Source: Sphingomonas sp. TZW2008
Lineage (GTDB): Bacteria; Pseudomonadota; Alphaproteobacteria; Sphingomonadales; Sphingomonadaceae
Assembly: GCF_002117915.1 (NCBI RefSeq)
Contig: NZ_BDJB01000010.1
Span: 24,264 to 88,263, forward strand
DNA: 64,000 bases
Direction: 5' to 3'
Part shown: positions 44,287 to 53,667 of the stretch, in pieces
How positions within the stretch are numbered: the first letter of the stretch is position 1
How the letters are laid out: every line of letters begins with the position of its first letter
Translations under genes and position numbers: made by a program
The notes under the pieces: generated by a model
The model's input: only the letters and a program-made list of their open reading frames with translations
What the model was told of the DNA's origin: nothing
Database searches by the model: none

Positions 44287-45113
44287 GCCTGCGTTTCGCG
44301 TACAACACCAACGGCGCGGCCAACCACCGGCTCGACGACGCGCTGCGGCTGATCGCCGAGGCGGGCTACGACGGCGTCGCGCTGACGCTCGACCACCATC
44401 ATCTCGACCCCTTCGCCAACGCGTGGGAGCGCGAGACCGAGCGCGTCGGCCGGCTGCTGGACACGTTGCGGCTCGGCAGCGTGATCGAAACGGGCGCGCG
44501 CTACCTGCTGGACCCGCGCGTCAAGCACGAGCCGACGTTGATCGCACGCGATGCCGAAGGGCGCGCGCGCCGCGTCGCTTTTCTGTGCCGCGCGCTCGAT
44601 ATCGCCGCGCGGCTGGGCAGCGAGACGGTGTCGTTCTGGGCGGGCGTGCCGCAGGCGGGGATCGATCACGCGGCGACGCGTGGATGGCTCGACGACGGGC
44701 TGGCGCGAGTGCTCGACTATGCCGAGGCGGTGGGCGTCGATGCGAGCTTCGAGCCCGAACCGGGGATGCTGATCGAGACGGTAGGCGACTATGCCGCGCT
44801 CGCCACGCGGCACCCGCGCCTACGGCTCGCGCTCGATACGGGGCACTGCCTCGTCACGCAGGATATCGCGCCCGAGACGGCGATCCGCGACTACGCCGCG
44901 GCGATCGGCACCGTCGCGGTCGAGGACATGCGCCGCGGCGATCACACGCACCTGCCGTTCGGGCAGGGCGACATGGACATGCCCGCGGTGCTCGCCGCGC
45001 TGAGAGAGATCGGATACCGGCGGCTCGTCTGCGTCGAGCTGTCGCGCGAGAGCCCGCGCGCGCACCAGGCAATCCCCGAGGCGATCGATTATCTGAAGGG
45101 CATCGCGGCGTGA
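44283..45113 (+). CDS. Sugar phosphate isomerase/epimerase family TIM-barrel protein
   Basis: A 276-residue xylose-isomerase-like TIM barrel (AP endonuclease 2 superfamily). Barrel segments include LRFAYNTNGAANHRLDDALR, AGYDGVALTLDHHHLDP, FEPEPGMLIETVGDY, LRLALDTGHCLV and GTVAVEDMRRGDHTHLPFGQ with GDMDMPAVLAALREIGY. The Glu, Asp-x-Gly-His, and His/Asp metal ligands are all present. The same family includes IolE, IolH and IolI, which handle keto-inositols, and this suits a cluster with inositol synthase and a Gfo/Idh dehydrogenase. Start ATG overlaps the YcaO stop by four bases; the GT gene follows by GTGA overlap. Confidence 0.85.
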   Translation: MSLRFAYNTNGAANHRLDDALRLIAEAGYDGVALTLDHHHLDPFANAWERETERVGRLLDTLRLGSVIETGARYLLDPRVKHEPTLIARDAEGRARRVAFLCRALDIAARLGSETVSFWAGVPQAGIDHAATRGWLDDGLARVLDYAEAVGVDASFEPEPGMLIETVGDYAALATRHPRLRLALDTGHCLVTQDIAPETAIRDYAAAIGTVAVEDMRRGDHTHLPFGQGDMDMPAVLAALREIGYRRLVCVELSRESPRAHQAIPEAIDYLKGIAA

Positions 45114-46318
45114 GGATCTGCTTCGTCTCGCGGCGCTTCTTCCCCGCGATCTCGGGCATGTCGATCTACGCGATCAACCTGCTGCGCCAATTGGTCGCCG
45201 CCGGACACGATGTGACGATGGTGAGCCAATATTACGGCGATCCCGACCGCGCGCGCGTCTACGGCGGCGGCCCGCCGCCCGCGGTGCCCGGCGTCAAGGT
45301 GATCGGATTGGAGGCGATTGGCGAGCAATCCGGCGGCGATTTCGAAGCCGATATCGCCATGATCGTCGACACGATCGCGGTCGAACATGCCGCAGCGCCG
45401 TTCGACGTGCTTCACGCGCAATACGGCTATCCCACCGGTTGGGCGACGCTGCTCGCCGCGCAGCGGCTCAAACTGCCGTGCGTCGTCTCGATCCAGGGCG
45501 GCGACGGGCATTGGGTGGGATCATGCTGCGCCACGCACCGCATCGCGATGGAACGCGTACTGGCGCACGCCAACGCGCTGCTGATTGGCGGGCGCAGCTT
45601 TGCGGGCGAGGTGTACGAGCGGCTCGGCACGCCGATCGAGCGCTTCACCATCGTGCCCGGGGCGGTCGATACCGATCGCTTCACCCCCGGCGTCGCGGTC
45701 GAGGATGGGCCCGTCCGACTGTTCTATCACGGCCGCGTCGACCGCCGCAAAGGTGTGCTCGACATGCTCCATGCGCTGCCGCAGGTCGCCGGCGACTGGC
45801 GCTGTACGATCTCCGGCATCGGCCCCGATTACGCGCCGGCGCAGGCGCTCGCCGCCCAACTGGGACTCGGTGATCGCGTGACCTTCACCGGCTACGCCGA
45901 CTATGCCGACGTGCCCGCATTGTACCGCGACCACGACGTATTCGTGTCGCCGACCTATGCCGAAGGCTTCTCGAACACGATCCTCGAGGCGATGGCGAGC
46001 CGCCACGCGGTGCTGTCGTGCCGCTCGGTCGGCGTGGTCGACTGCATTCGCGACGGGGAGAACGGGCTGCTGGTCGAGGCAAGCGACATCGCGGCGCAGG
46101 CGCAGGCGCTGTCGCGGCTGGTGACCGATGCGGGCCTTCGCCATCGGCTCGCCGACGCGGCGCTCGTCGAATGCCGCCGCGTCTACAGTTGGCACGCGGT
46201 GGGCGCGCAAATCATGGGCATTTATGCGGCGTTGCGCCCGGCCGCGCCGCCCAGTGGCGTCGATCCGAACATCGCGATCGCGCCGTGCCGCTTCCGTGCG
46301 GAGCCGCATCTGCTGTGA
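45110..46318 (+). CDS. Glycosyltransferase family 4 of the inositol/YcaO cluster
   Basis: A 402-residue GT-B retaining glycosyltransferase. N-terminal acceptor domain: ICFVSRRFFPAISGMSIYAI with the GT4 Gly loop, HAQYGYPTGWATLLAAQ, VVSIQGGDGHW. C-terminal donor domain: FYHGRVDRRKGVLDMLHAL and the EX7E motif in SPTYAEGFSNTILEAMAS. MshA, which links GlcNAc to inositol 3-phosphate, belongs to GT4, so an inositol acceptor is plausible. The frame is open far upstream within the isomerase gene; the GTG at 45110, which overlaps its stop, begins the conserved strand. Its own stop overlaps the deacetylase ATG by one base. Confidence 0.88.
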   Translation: MRICFVSRRFFPAISGMSIYAINLLRQLVAAGHDVTMVSQYYGDPDRARVYGGGPPPAVPGVKVIGLEAIGEQSGGDFEADIAMIVDTIAVEHAAAPFDVLHAQYGYPTGWATLLAAQRLKLPCVVSIQGGDGHWVGSCCATHRIAMERVLAHANALLIGGRSFAGEVYERLGTPIERFTIVPGAVDTDRFTPGVAVEDGPVRLFYHGRVDRRKGVLDMLHALPQVAGDWRCTISGIGPDYAPAQALAAQLGLGDRVTFTGYADYADVPALYRDHDVFVSPTYAEGFSNTILEAMASRHAVLSCRSVGVVDCIRDGENGLLVEASDIAAQAQALSRLVTDAGLRHRLADAALVECRRVYSWHAVGAQIMGIYAALRPAAPPSGVDPNIAIAPCRFRAEPHLL

Positions 46319-47001
46319 TGCATGTCGTCGCCATTTCGCCGCATCTCGACGACGCGGCCTTCTCGATCGGTGGGCTGCTCGCCGCGCATCGGCGGCGAGG
46401 GGACCGAGTGACGATCGTCACCTGCTTCACCGGCAATGTCGCGCGGCCGCAGGGTTTCGCGCTCGCCTGTCAGCTCGACAAGGGGTTGGCGCCCGACGTC
46501 GACTATATGGCGCTGCGGCGCGACGAGGACCGCGCGGCGGCGGCGGTGATCGAGGCGGAGGTCGTCCACCTGCCGCATCTCGAGGCCCCGCACCGCGGCT
46601 ATGCCAGCGCTGCCGAGCTGTTCAGCGCGCGCCGCGACGACGACGACATCCTTCCCGTATTGACGCGCTCGATCGCGGAGCAGATCGCGTCGCTCGTGCC
46701 CGACCTGCTCCTGGGGCCGATGGCGATCGGCGATCACGTCGACCATTGGCTGGTCCGCGATGCAATCGCCGCGACCAGCACGTCCGCCCTGTTTTGGGAG
46801 GACTGGCCCTATCTGACGCGCGCCGCCCCCGCCGGCCTGTCACAAGCGGCGTGCGTCCATGCGCTCGACGATGCCGATCGCGCGGCGCAGCTCGCCATGT
46901 GCGCCGCCTACACGACGCAGATCGGCTTCCAGTTCGGGTCCGCCGACCGGCTCACCGCCGCGATCGCCGCGATCGACGAGGAGCGGTTGCACGCGCTCTA
47001 A
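46318..47001 (+). CDS. PIG-L family deacetylase of the inositol/YcaO cluster
   Basis: A 227-residue LmbE/PIG-L zinc deacetylase. The zinc site is AISPHLDDAAFSIGG (His9, Asp11, Asp12 region), and the third ligand is in GDHVDHWLVRDAI. Relatives remove the acetyl group from GlcNAc on inositol (MshB; PIG-L in GPI anchors) or from other N-acetyl sugars. With ino1 and GT4 in the same operon, a GlcNAc-inositol-like substrate is a natural guess. Start ATG overlaps the GT4 stop by one base. It is the last gene of the cluster; gluconokinase converges 60 bases beyond. Confidence 0.88.
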   Translation: MHVVAISPHLDDAAFSIGGLLAAHRRRGDRVTIVTCFTGNVARPQGFALACQLDKGLAPDVDYMALRRDEDRAAAAVIEAEVVHLPHLEAPHRGYASAAELFSARRDDDDILPVLTRSIAEQIASLVPDLLLGPMAIGDHVDHWLVRDAIAATSTSALFWEDWPYLTRAAPAGLSQAACVHALDDADRAAQLAMCAAYTTQIGFQFGSADRLTAAIAAIDEERLHAL

Positions 47002-47020
47002 TGATGGCGATTGGGTGGAT

Positions 47021-47054
47021 CGACGGCGGCGAGCGTATCGATCACGCGCCGTCG
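47021..47054. terminator. Possible bidirectional hairpin between the cluster and gluconokinase
   Basis: CGACGGCG (47021-47028) and CGCCGTCG (47047-47054) form a perfect 8-bp stem with an 18-base loop in the 59-base gap between two converging genes. The loop is long and there is no T tract, so it is only a candidate. Confidence 0.3.
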
Positions 47055-47060
47055 TTGGCT

Positions 47061-47573
47061 TCAGTCGTCCGATCCGAGCCACGCCAGCGCGGCGGAGCGA
47101 AGCACTTCGATCGGCTCGCCCGCCGGTAGCGTGATCGCGCGCTCGTCTTCTCCCGGTGGCTCCAGCGTCGCGATCTGACTATCGAGCAAAGCCGGCGGCA
47201 TCCAGTGATCGCGGCGATCACGCAGGCGGCGTGCGAGCAGCGCCGGATCGCCATCGAGGAGAATGAAGCGGATCGTGCTTCCGGTCGCCCTGGCCAGGCG
47301 CTGGCGGTATCGACGGCGTAGCGCCGAGCAGGCGGCGACGGCGGTGCCCTCGCGATGTACCGCCGCCGCCATCGCGTCACCCAGTCGGTCGAGCCAGGAC
47401 CAGCGATCGGCGTCGTCGAGCGGGCGGCCTGCACGCATCTTCGCGATCGCGGCAGCGGCGTGGAAGGCATCGCCCTCCAGGAACGGGCAGCCGAGCGTCG
47501 TGGCGAGCGCAGCGCCGAGCGTAGACTTGCCGCTGCCGCTCACCCCCATGATGACGATCGCGCCGAGCATCAT
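47061..47573 (-). CDS. gntK: Gluconokinase
   Basis: A 170-residue GntK-type kinase that phosphorylates D-gluconate with ATP to 6-phosphogluconate, feeding the Entner-Doudoroff route. P-loop IMGVSGSGKSTLGAAL (residues 8-23), then EGDAFHAAAAIAKMRAGRPL, DDADRWSWLDRLG, and VAACSALRRRYRQRLA, all family hallmarks, with HWMPPALLDSQIATLE near the end. Two adjacent ATG codons (47573, 47570) are equivalent. It follows a flavoprotein disulfide reductase by 9 bases on the same strand. Confidence 0.92.
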   Translation of the reverse strand: MMLGAIVIMGVSGSGKSTLGAALATTLGCPFLEGDAFHAAAAIAKMRAGRPLDDADRWSWLDRLGDAMAAAVHREGTAVAACSALRRRYRQRLARATGSTIRFILLDGDPALLARRLRDRRDHWMPPALLDSQIATLEPPGEDERAITLPAGEPIEVLRSAALAWLGSDD

Positions 47574-47582
47574 GCGGTGCTG

Positions 47583-48947
47583 CTAATCCTCGATCCCGGC
47601 GAGGTCGCGGGCGGCGCTCTGCAACAATTCCTCGAGCGTCGGATGATACCACGCCTGATCGGCAAAGGTCGCAACGTCGATGTCGCGATCGATGCCGAGC
47701 GCGACGAGATGCCCCAGGTGTTCGGCGTCGGGCGCGACGATCGATGCACCGATCAGCTTGCCCGCGCGGTCTCCGTAGAGTTTGACGAGCCCGTGCGTGT
47801 GGCCGTCGACCGTCGCGCGGCCGTTGTCGGCGACGGTGGCCTTGCCGATCCGCGCGTCGGGCGGAAGGTCGGCGAACGCCGTACCGATCTGAGCGATCCC
47901 CGGCTCAGTGAAGGCGACGCTGAACGCGGGCAGGCAGCGCGGTGGCTCGCCACCCGCCGCGACCTGGCCGGCAATCCGGCCACCGCGCGCCGCTTCGTGC
48001 AGCACTGGGCGCCATGCGTCGGCGTCCCCCGCGACGAAGATGCGGCTGTCGCCGCAGCGATGACTGCGCCGATCGAAGACAGGCACGCCATCGTCGTCGA
48101 GCGTGATCCCGATATGCTCAAGCCCGAGGTCCTGCAGCGCAGGCGTGCGTCCGGTCGCGGCGAGGATGCAGTCGACCAGCATCTCGCCGCCGTCCCAGTG
48201 GAGCTTTGCCTGGTCGCTGCCGTGTGCGCTGGCCCGCGCCTTCGTCTCGAGGTGCAGGCGCAGCTCGGCGCCGATCGCCTCGACCGCGGCGGCATTGCAG
48301 TCCGGATCCTTCAGTCCGCCGATGCTTGATCCCGGATCGAACACCGCGACCTCGACGCCGAGGCGCGCGAACGCCTGCGCGAGTTCGAGGCCGAGCGGCC
48401 CGGCGCCGAGCACCGCCAGCGACTGCGGGAGGCCATCGAGTTCGAAAATCGTCTCGTGCGTATGAACGAGGTGGCGGACGTCGTCGAAGCCATCAGGCGT
48501 GATCGGCCGCGCGCCGGTAGCGACAACGATGCCGCGCCGTGCCTCGATCCGACGGTCGTCCACAACGACGCTGTTCGGGCCGTCGAAACGCGCGCCGCCG
48601 TGCACCCGCTGGTCGGCGGGAATGGCGTGGTATTCTTCGAGCACCGATGCGACGAAGCGATCGCGCTCGCGGCGCACGCGCTGCCATACCGCCGCCGCGT
48701 CTACGCTGATTGTGCCGATCTCGACCCCGAACCGGCCGGCTTGCCGCGCCTGGTGCGCGGCGCGCGCGGCGGCGATCAGCAGCTTCGAGGGCATGCAGCC
48801 GCAGCGCGTACAAGTCGAGCCGCCCGAGCCGCGCTCGATGACAATCGTGTCCGCGCCGCGCGCCGTCGCCGCCTTGTACGCCTTGAGCCCCGCGGTGCCC
48901 GCGCCGATGACGATGACGTCTACCACCTTGCCAGTCATCGCCGCCAA
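47583..48947 (-). CDS. Dihydrolipoamide dehydrogenase-like pyridine nucleotide-disulfide oxidoreductase
   Basis: A 454-residue FAD disulfide reductase. FAD loop VIVIGAGTAGLKAYKAA (about residue 11); redox-active disulfide in STCTRCGCMPSK, with an extra Cys inside the usual CxxxxC pair; NAD loop LAVLGAGPLGLELAQAF; second FAD motif IFVAGDADAWRP; and the C-terminal HPTLEELLQ with the active-site His/Glu. It belongs to the lipoamide dehydrogenase / mercuric reductase class but no 2-oxoacid dehydrogenase genes are near, and there is no mer gene. Physiological disulfide unknown. ATG 48938 (three codons in) is an alternative start. Confidence 0.85.
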   Translation of the reverse strand: MAAMTGKVVDVIVIGAGTAGLKAYKAATARGADTIVIERGSGGSTCTRCGCMPSKLLIAAARAAHQARQAGRFGVEIGTISVDAAAVWQRVRRERDRFVASVLEEYHAIPADQRVHGGARFDGPNSVVVDDRRIEARRGIVVATGARPITPDGFDDVRHLVHTHETIFELDGLPQSLAVLGAGPLGLELAQAFARLGVEVAVFDPGSSIGGLKDPDCNAAAVEAIGAELRLHLETKARASAHGSDQAKLHWDGGEMLVDCILAATGRTPALQDLGLEHIGITLDDDGVPVFDRRSHRCGDSRIFVAGDADAWRPVLHEAARGGRIAGQVAAGGEPPRCLPAFSVAFTEPGIAQIGTAFADLPPDARIGKATVADNGRATVDGHTHGLVKLYGDRAGKLIGASIVAPDAEHLGHLVALGIDRDIDVATFADQAWYHPTLEELLQSAARDLAGIED

Positions 48948-49034
48948 TCCCGTCCTTGTTGTTCAACGAACGCAAGGTTCGGGCCCTGCGGATGTTCCGG
49001 TACGCTAGCGGACGCCGCCGAGACCAGCACGCGG

Positions 49035-49838
49035 TCAGATCGCCATGGTCTGGACCGATCCCGAATCGACGCGAAGCGCCGCGCCGTTGATGAAGCTCGC
49101 GCGCTCCGAGCAGAGGAACGCGACCGCCGCGGCGACCTCGTCCGCCCGGCCGCGACGCTTCAGCGTCATGCCCGGCCGTTCCTCCTCCAAGAAACTGTCG
49201 ATTGCCTCGTCGAACCCGACGCCCTTCTCGTCCGCGCGCTTCTCCATCATTTTGTCGGTCATCGGTGTGGCGATGAAGGCGGGCATGACGACGTTCACTA
49301 GCACATTGTCGCAGCCATAAGCCTTCGACAGCCCCTTCGTGAGGTTCTGGATCGCCGCTTTCGACGCGCAATAGGCGAGCTCATCGACATAGGGCTGAAC
49401 CGCGTCTTCCGACGAGAATAGTACGATCCGTCCCCATTTGGCGGCGCGCATCGCGGGGATGGCGGCGCGGCACATGCGGACGGCGCCCATCAGGTTGATG
49501 TCGAGCGTCTCCATCCAGCCGGCATCGTCGACGTCGAGAAAGTCGCCAGTCGCGCCGGTGACGCCCGCGGCGTTCACCAGGATGTCCGGCGCGCCGAGCT
49601 GCGTCGTGACGGCATCGAACAGCGCCGCGATGCTGTCCGTGCTGGTGACGTCAGCTTCGACGGCGATCACTTCGCCCGCGGATTTCAGGTCGGCAAGACT
49701 ATCGTTGAGGGTGCCGCCCGCCCGGTCAGTGATCGCAACGCGCGCGCCCGCTTCGAGCAGCAGCCGCGCGCTCTCGCAGCCCATGCCGCTGTCGCCGCCG
49801 CTGACAAGCGCGACGCGCCCTTCGATGCCGAGATCCAT
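49035..49838 (-). CDS. SDR family oxidoreductase
   Basis: A 267-residue classical SDR. Cofactor loop VSGGDSGMGCESARLL (about residue 11), VNAAGVTGATGDF, Ser in VLFSSEDAV, and Tyr-Lys in ELAYCASKAAIQN. DPF-type C-terminus INGAALRVDSGSVQTM. The frame is open 39 codons upstream, but ATG 49838 with an AAGGA site is the conserved start. It is head-to-head with the GH15 gene, 96 bases away, so they may share a control region. Substrate unknown. Confidence 0.88.
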   Translation of the reverse strand: MDLGIEGRVALVSGGDSGMGCESARLLLEAGARVAITDRAGGTLNDSLADLKSAGEVIAVEADVTSTDSIAALFDAVTTQLGAPDILVNAAGVTGATGDFLDVDDAGWMETLDINLMGAVRMCRAAIPAMRAAKWGRIVLFSSEDAVQPYVDELAYCASKAAIQNLTKGLSKAYGCDNVLVNVVMPAFIATPMTDKMMEKRADEKGVGFDEAIDSFLEEERPGMTLKRRGRADEVAAAVAFLCSERASFINGAALRVDSGSVQTMAI

Positions 49839-49934
49839 GCCCGATCCTTTTGTGGAGAATGTCAGCGGCATAATGGTCGGCAGCGGCGCGCGTTCCGCGA
49901 GGGAGCCGCGGCGCGATGGCCGCGTTGTGCCTCG

Positions 49935-51782
49935 ATGCACGCCAACCTCGATCATAGCTCTCGATCAATCGCATCGCGCAAGGCGGGGCATCTCGCGCTC
50001 GAGGGCTACGGCGTGCTCGGCGACGGTCGAGCGATCGCGCTGAGCGGCGCCGACGGGTCAATCGATTGGTGGTGCGTGCCTAACCTCGATTCCCCGGCGC
50101 TGTTCGACCGGCTGCTCGACGCCGACGAGGGGGGGCGTTTCAGCATCACGCCAATCGAGCCGTTCACCGTCAGCCGACACTATCGCGACGACAGCAACGT
50201 CCTCGAGACGATCTTCACCACCGCGCAGGGGCGGGCGATGCTGACCGAATCGCTCAACAGCGGCACGGCGGGCCGATTGCCGTGGGCCGAACTCGCGCGC
50301 CGTATCGACGGGATCGAGGGCGAGATCGCCTTCGCGATCGAAATGCGGCCGGGGCGCCGCGGCGACACGGCGAGCCCGTATCGCGCGAGGGTGGGGACGC
50401 ACGACGTGTTCCACGTCGCCGACGTGCTGGGGCTGCTGCTCCACAGCGACGGCGTGGTGCTGGAGCGTAGCGACGACGGCGCAGCCGGGCAGGTCGTCGT
50501 GCACGCCGGGGAGCGGCACACGCTGGCGATCGTGGCGGGTGCGGACGAGCCGCTGGTGGTGCCGCCGATCGCCGAGATCGATACGCGTATCGACCTGTCC
50601 GATCGCGAGTGGCGCGACTGGGCGACACGCGTCGTGTGCCCGGGCGACCATCGTACGGGCTTCGTGCGCAGCGCGCTGGCGCTCAAGCTGCTGCTCTATT
50701 CGCCATCGGGTGCGATCGCGGCGGCAGGAACGACGTCGCTGCCTGAGCGCGTCGGCGGCGACAAGAATTACGACTATCGCTACGCCTGGGTGCGCGACGC
50801 GGGTTACGTCATCCGCGCTTTCCTCGCCGCGGGATTGCAGGCCGAGGCCAAGGCGGCGCTCGCATGGCTGATCAATCGGCTCGAGGCGCACGGTGCGTGC
50901 GTCTGCTTCACGCTGGGGGGTGACCGCGTGCCGGGGGTGGAGGAGATCGACGCGCCAGGCTGGCGCGCGTCCCGCCCCGTCGTCAGGGGCAATCTCGCGA
51001 CCGATCAGGTGCAGCACGGCGTCTACGGGGACATTTTCGAGACCGCTGCGCAGTTCGTCGCGTGCGGCAACATCCTTGACCCGCGCTCGGCGGAAACGCT
51101 GTCGCATCTGGCGGACCGCTGCGCCGACGCATGGCGGCGCAAGGATGCCGGGATCTGGGAACTGCCCGAAGAACAGCATTACACCATGTCCAAGATCAGC
51201 TGCTGGCAGGCGCTGGCGCGCGCGGTCGAGCTCGCCGATCAAGGGCAGTTGCCGACCACCTGCCGCGATCGCTGGGCGCGCGAACGCGACCGGATCGAGG
51301 CGTGGATCGGCGAGCATTGCTGGTCGGAGGGGAAACGCGCCTACACCTTCTATCCCGGCACCGATCGCCTCGACGCCAGCGTCGCGCTCGCCGTCCGCTT
51401 CGGTTTCGACGGCGCCGACCGCCTGCGCGACACACTGGCCGCGATCGATCGCGAGCTTGGGCACGGGCCCTATCACTACCGCTATTCGGGTGCCGCCGCG
51501 GAGGAGGGATGCTTCCTCGCCTGCACCTTCTGGATGGCCGAGGCGCGTGCCGCCCTGGGCGAGATCGACGCTGCCGAGACGATCGTCGCCGATCTCGTCG
51601 CCGCGCTCGACCGCGGTGTCGGCGTGTGGACCGAAATGGCCGATCCCGAGACCGGCGCGTTTCTCGGCAACATGCCGCAGGGATTGACGCATCTTGCGCA
51701 CGTGCTCGCGCTCGACGCGATCGGAACCGCGCGCGACGCCGGACCTTTAGCCAACCAACCCCTTCCCGGAGACAAGACATGA
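49935..51782 (+). CDS. Glycoside hydrolase family 15 protein
   Basis: A 615-residue glucoamylase/trehalase-like enzyme. The N-terminal beta domain opens LEGYGVLGDGRAIALSGADG and SIDWWCVPNLDSPALFDRLL, typical of bacterial GH15. The (alpha/alpha)6 barrel has GGDKNYDYRYAWVRDAGYV, the acid catalyst region DAGIWELPEEQHYTMSKISC, and the base region GAAAEEGCFLACTFWMAEAR. No signal peptide, so it acts inside the cell on an alpha-glucoside such as trehalose or a maltodextrin. The downstream Gfo/Idh gene begins within its stop (ATGA). Confidence 0.92.
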   Translation: MHANLDHSSRSIASRKAGHLALEGYGVLGDGRAIALSGADGSIDWWCVPNLDSPALFDRLLDADEGGRFSITPIEPFTVSRHYRDDSNVLETIFTTAQGRAMLTESLNSGTAGRLPWAELARRIDGIEGEIAFAIEMRPGRRGDTASPYRARVGTHDVFHVADVLGLLLHSDGVVLERSDDGAAGQVVVHAGERHTLAIVAGADEPLVVPPIAEIDTRIDLSDREWRDWATRVVCPGDHRTGFVRSALALKLLLYSPSGAIAAAGTTSLPERVGGDKNYDYRYAWVRDAGYVIRAFLAAGLQAEAKAALAWLINRLEAHGACVCFTLGGDRVPGVEEIDAPGWRASRPVVRGNLATDQVQHGVYGDIFETAAQFVACGNILDPRSAETLSHLADRCADAWRRKDAGIWELPEEQHYTMSKISCWQALARAVELADQGQLPTTCRDRWARERDRIEAWIGEHCWSEGKRAYTFYPGTDRLDASVALAVRFGFDGADRLRDTLAAIDRELGHGPYHYRYSGAAAEEGCFLACTFWMAEARAALGEIDAAETIVADLVAALDRGVGVWTEMADPETGAFLGNMPQGLTHLAHVLALDAIGTARDAGPLANQPLPGDKT

Positions 51783-52909
51783 GCCTCGCATCCGCCTTCG
51801 GCTTCGGACCCAAAGTCCGCTACGCCATCGTCGGCCTCGGCGACATCGCGCAGGAAGCGCTGATGCCCGGCGTCGCGCACACCGGCAATTCGAAGATCAC
51901 CGCGCTCGTCTCCGACGATCCCGAGAAGCTGCGCGCGCTCGGCGAGCGCTACGACGTCGAGCATCTTTATCCCTATGATCGGTTCGACGAACTGATCGCG
52001 TCGGGCGAGATCGACGCGATCTACCTCGCGACGCCCAATTGGCGCCACGCCGAGTTTGCGGTGCCGGCGCTGCGTGCCGGTATCCACGTGCTGTGCGAGA
52101 AGCCGCTCGAAATCTCGTCCGCCAAGTGCCGCGAGATCATCGCGGCATCAGAGGCGTCGGGTGCCAAGCTGATGACCGCCTATCGGCTGCATTTCGAGCC
52201 GGCGACGCTGGATGCCATCACGCGCATCCGCGACGGGGAACTGGGCGAGCTGATCGCTTTCACGTCGTGCTTCGCGCAGATGGTCGATCCGGCGAACCAC
52301 CGTGCGTCGAGCGGGATCGAGGCGGGGCCGCTGTTCGACATGGGCCCCTATCCGATCAACGCGATCCGCTACCTCTTCGGAGATGAGCCGATCGAGGTCG
52401 TCTCCGCCGTCGGCACGCGGCATCCGGGATCGGGCGTCGGCGACTTTGACGATACCGTTGCGGTGACGCTGCGCCTGCCGGGGGGTGCACTCGCGCAATT
52501 CACTGTCAGCTACTACGCCAACGACATCGACAATCTGGTGATCGCCGGTACCAACGGATCGATCCAGATGAGCCCGTGCTATGGGTTCCAGAATGGGCTC
52601 GAACAGCATCGGCAGATCGGCAGCGACAAGACGCACGAGACGTTCAAGGCAACCGATCAGTTCGGCGGTGAGCTGCGCTACTTCTCCGACTGTATCCTCA
52701 ACGACAAGACGGTCGAACCCGACGGCGAGGAGGGGCTCGCCGATCTCGTGGTGATCGAGGCGATCGTCGAGGCGCTCAGGACGAAGGGTCCGGTCGCGAT
52801 CGCGCGCGTCGATCGCCGGCGGCGGATCGACACCGGGGCGCAGGAGCAGACGCTGCGGGCGGTGTCCGCCCCCGAGCCGGTCAACGCCTCTAGCCCGTCG
52901 CGGGACTGA
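51779..52909 (+). CDS. Gfo/Idh/MocA family oxidoreductase
   Basis: A 376-residue NAD(P)-dependent dehydrogenase, like the cytoplasmic relatives of glucose-fructose oxidoreductase. NAD loop YAIVGLGDIAQEALMPGV (about residues 14-31), YLATPNWRHAEFAVPA, VLCEKPLEIS with the conserved Lys, and GPLFDMGPYPINAIRYLFG in the C-terminal sheet. It is translationally coupled to the GH15 gene by an ATGA overlap, so it may oxidise the sugar that the hydrolase releases. The frame extends upstream through the GH15 gene, which is a shadow. Confidence 0.88.
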   Translation: MSLASAFGFGPKVRYAIVGLGDIAQEALMPGVAHTGNSKITALVSDDPEKLRALGERYDVEHLYPYDRFDELIASGEIDAIYLATPNWRHAEFAVPALRAGIHVLCEKPLEISSAKCREIIAASEASGAKLMTAYRLHFEPATLDAITRIRDGELGELIAFTSCFAQMVDPANHRASSGIEAGPLFDMGPYPINAIRYLFGDEPIEVVSAVGTRHPGSGVGDFDDTVAVTLRLPGGALAQFTVSYYANDIDNLVIAGTNGSIQMSPCYGFQNGLEQHRQIGSDKTHETFKATDQFGGELRYFSDCILNDKTVEPDGEEGLADLVVIEAIVEALRTKGPVAIARVDRRRRIDTGAQEQTLRAVSAPEPVNASSPSRD

Positions 52910-52914
52910 CGCGA

Positions 52915-53667
52915 ATGGCGCGCTGGAGGGTGGTGATGCTCCACGCGCTCGGAGCGAGCGGGCAGTCGTGGCAGGACGTGGTCGCTCGGCTCGGTTCGGA
53001 CGTGACCTGCCTCACCCCAGACCTGCCGGGGTTCGGCGACAATGCCGACGTCGAGCCGAGCGGCGTTTCAGCGACGCTCGACTGGCTCTTCGCCTATCTT
53101 GGCGATCGCCACCCGACGCCAACCATAATCGTGGGACACAGCATGGGCGGAAAGTTCGCGACGCTTCTGGCCGCTCACGCCGCGCGTGACGCCCGGCCGC
53201 TCGGGGATCTACGCGGGTTGGTTCTGCTCGCCGCCTCGCCGCCCGCGCCCGAACCGATGGACGAGGCACGACGCGCCGAGATGATCGGCTGGTTCGCAGA
53301 CGGCGAGCCGAGCGCGCGCGATGCCGCCACGTTCGTGTCCGCCAACGTCGCTGGACCGTTGGCGGAAGAACGGCGAGCGCAAGCGATTGCGGATGTCCGG
53401 CGTACTGCGCCCGCGGCCTGGGTTGATTGGCTGGAGAACGGATCACGCGAAGATTGGAGCGATCGAACCGGGGTGCTCGACATTCACGCCACGATCGTCG
53501 CCGGCAGCGAGGATACCGATCTTGGAGAGGTCAATCAGCGACGACTGAACCTGCCACATTTCACCGACGCGTCCATCGAGGTCATTCCAAAGGCGGCGCA
53601 CCTGTTGCCCTACGAACGGCCGGACATGGTCGCTGATTTGATCCGGGCGGCTATCGAGCGCGCATAA
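52915..53667 (+). CDS. Alpha/beta hydrolase
   Basis: A 250-residue serine hydrolase. Oxyanion strand VVMLHALGASGQSW (residues 7-20), nucleophile elbow GHSMGGKF (Ser about 75), Asp in IVAGSEDTDLG and His in IPKAAHLLPYERPDMV. It has no signal peptide. It starts 5 bases after the Gfo/Idh stop and closes the GH15 operon; a lactonase or esterase role on the oxidation product is possible but not shown. Confidence 0.88.
   Translation: MARWRVVMLHALGASGQSWQDVVARLGSDVTCLTPDLPGFGDNADVEPSGVSATLDWLFAYLGDRHPTPTIIVGHSMGGKFATLLAAHAARDARPLGDLRGLVLLAASPPAPEPMDEARRAEMIGWFADGEPSARDAATFVSANVAGPLAEERRAQAIADVRRTAPAAWVDWLENGSREDWSDRTGVLDIHATIVAGSEDTDLGEVNQRRLNLPHFTDASIEVIPKAAHLLPYERPDMVADLIRAAIERA

Noticed and set aside
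48956..48998. EcfG-like element (GGAAC on the minus strand) before the disulfide oxidoreductase
   Set aside because: The GTT box is 20 or more bases away, not 16-17, so it does not fit the consensus.
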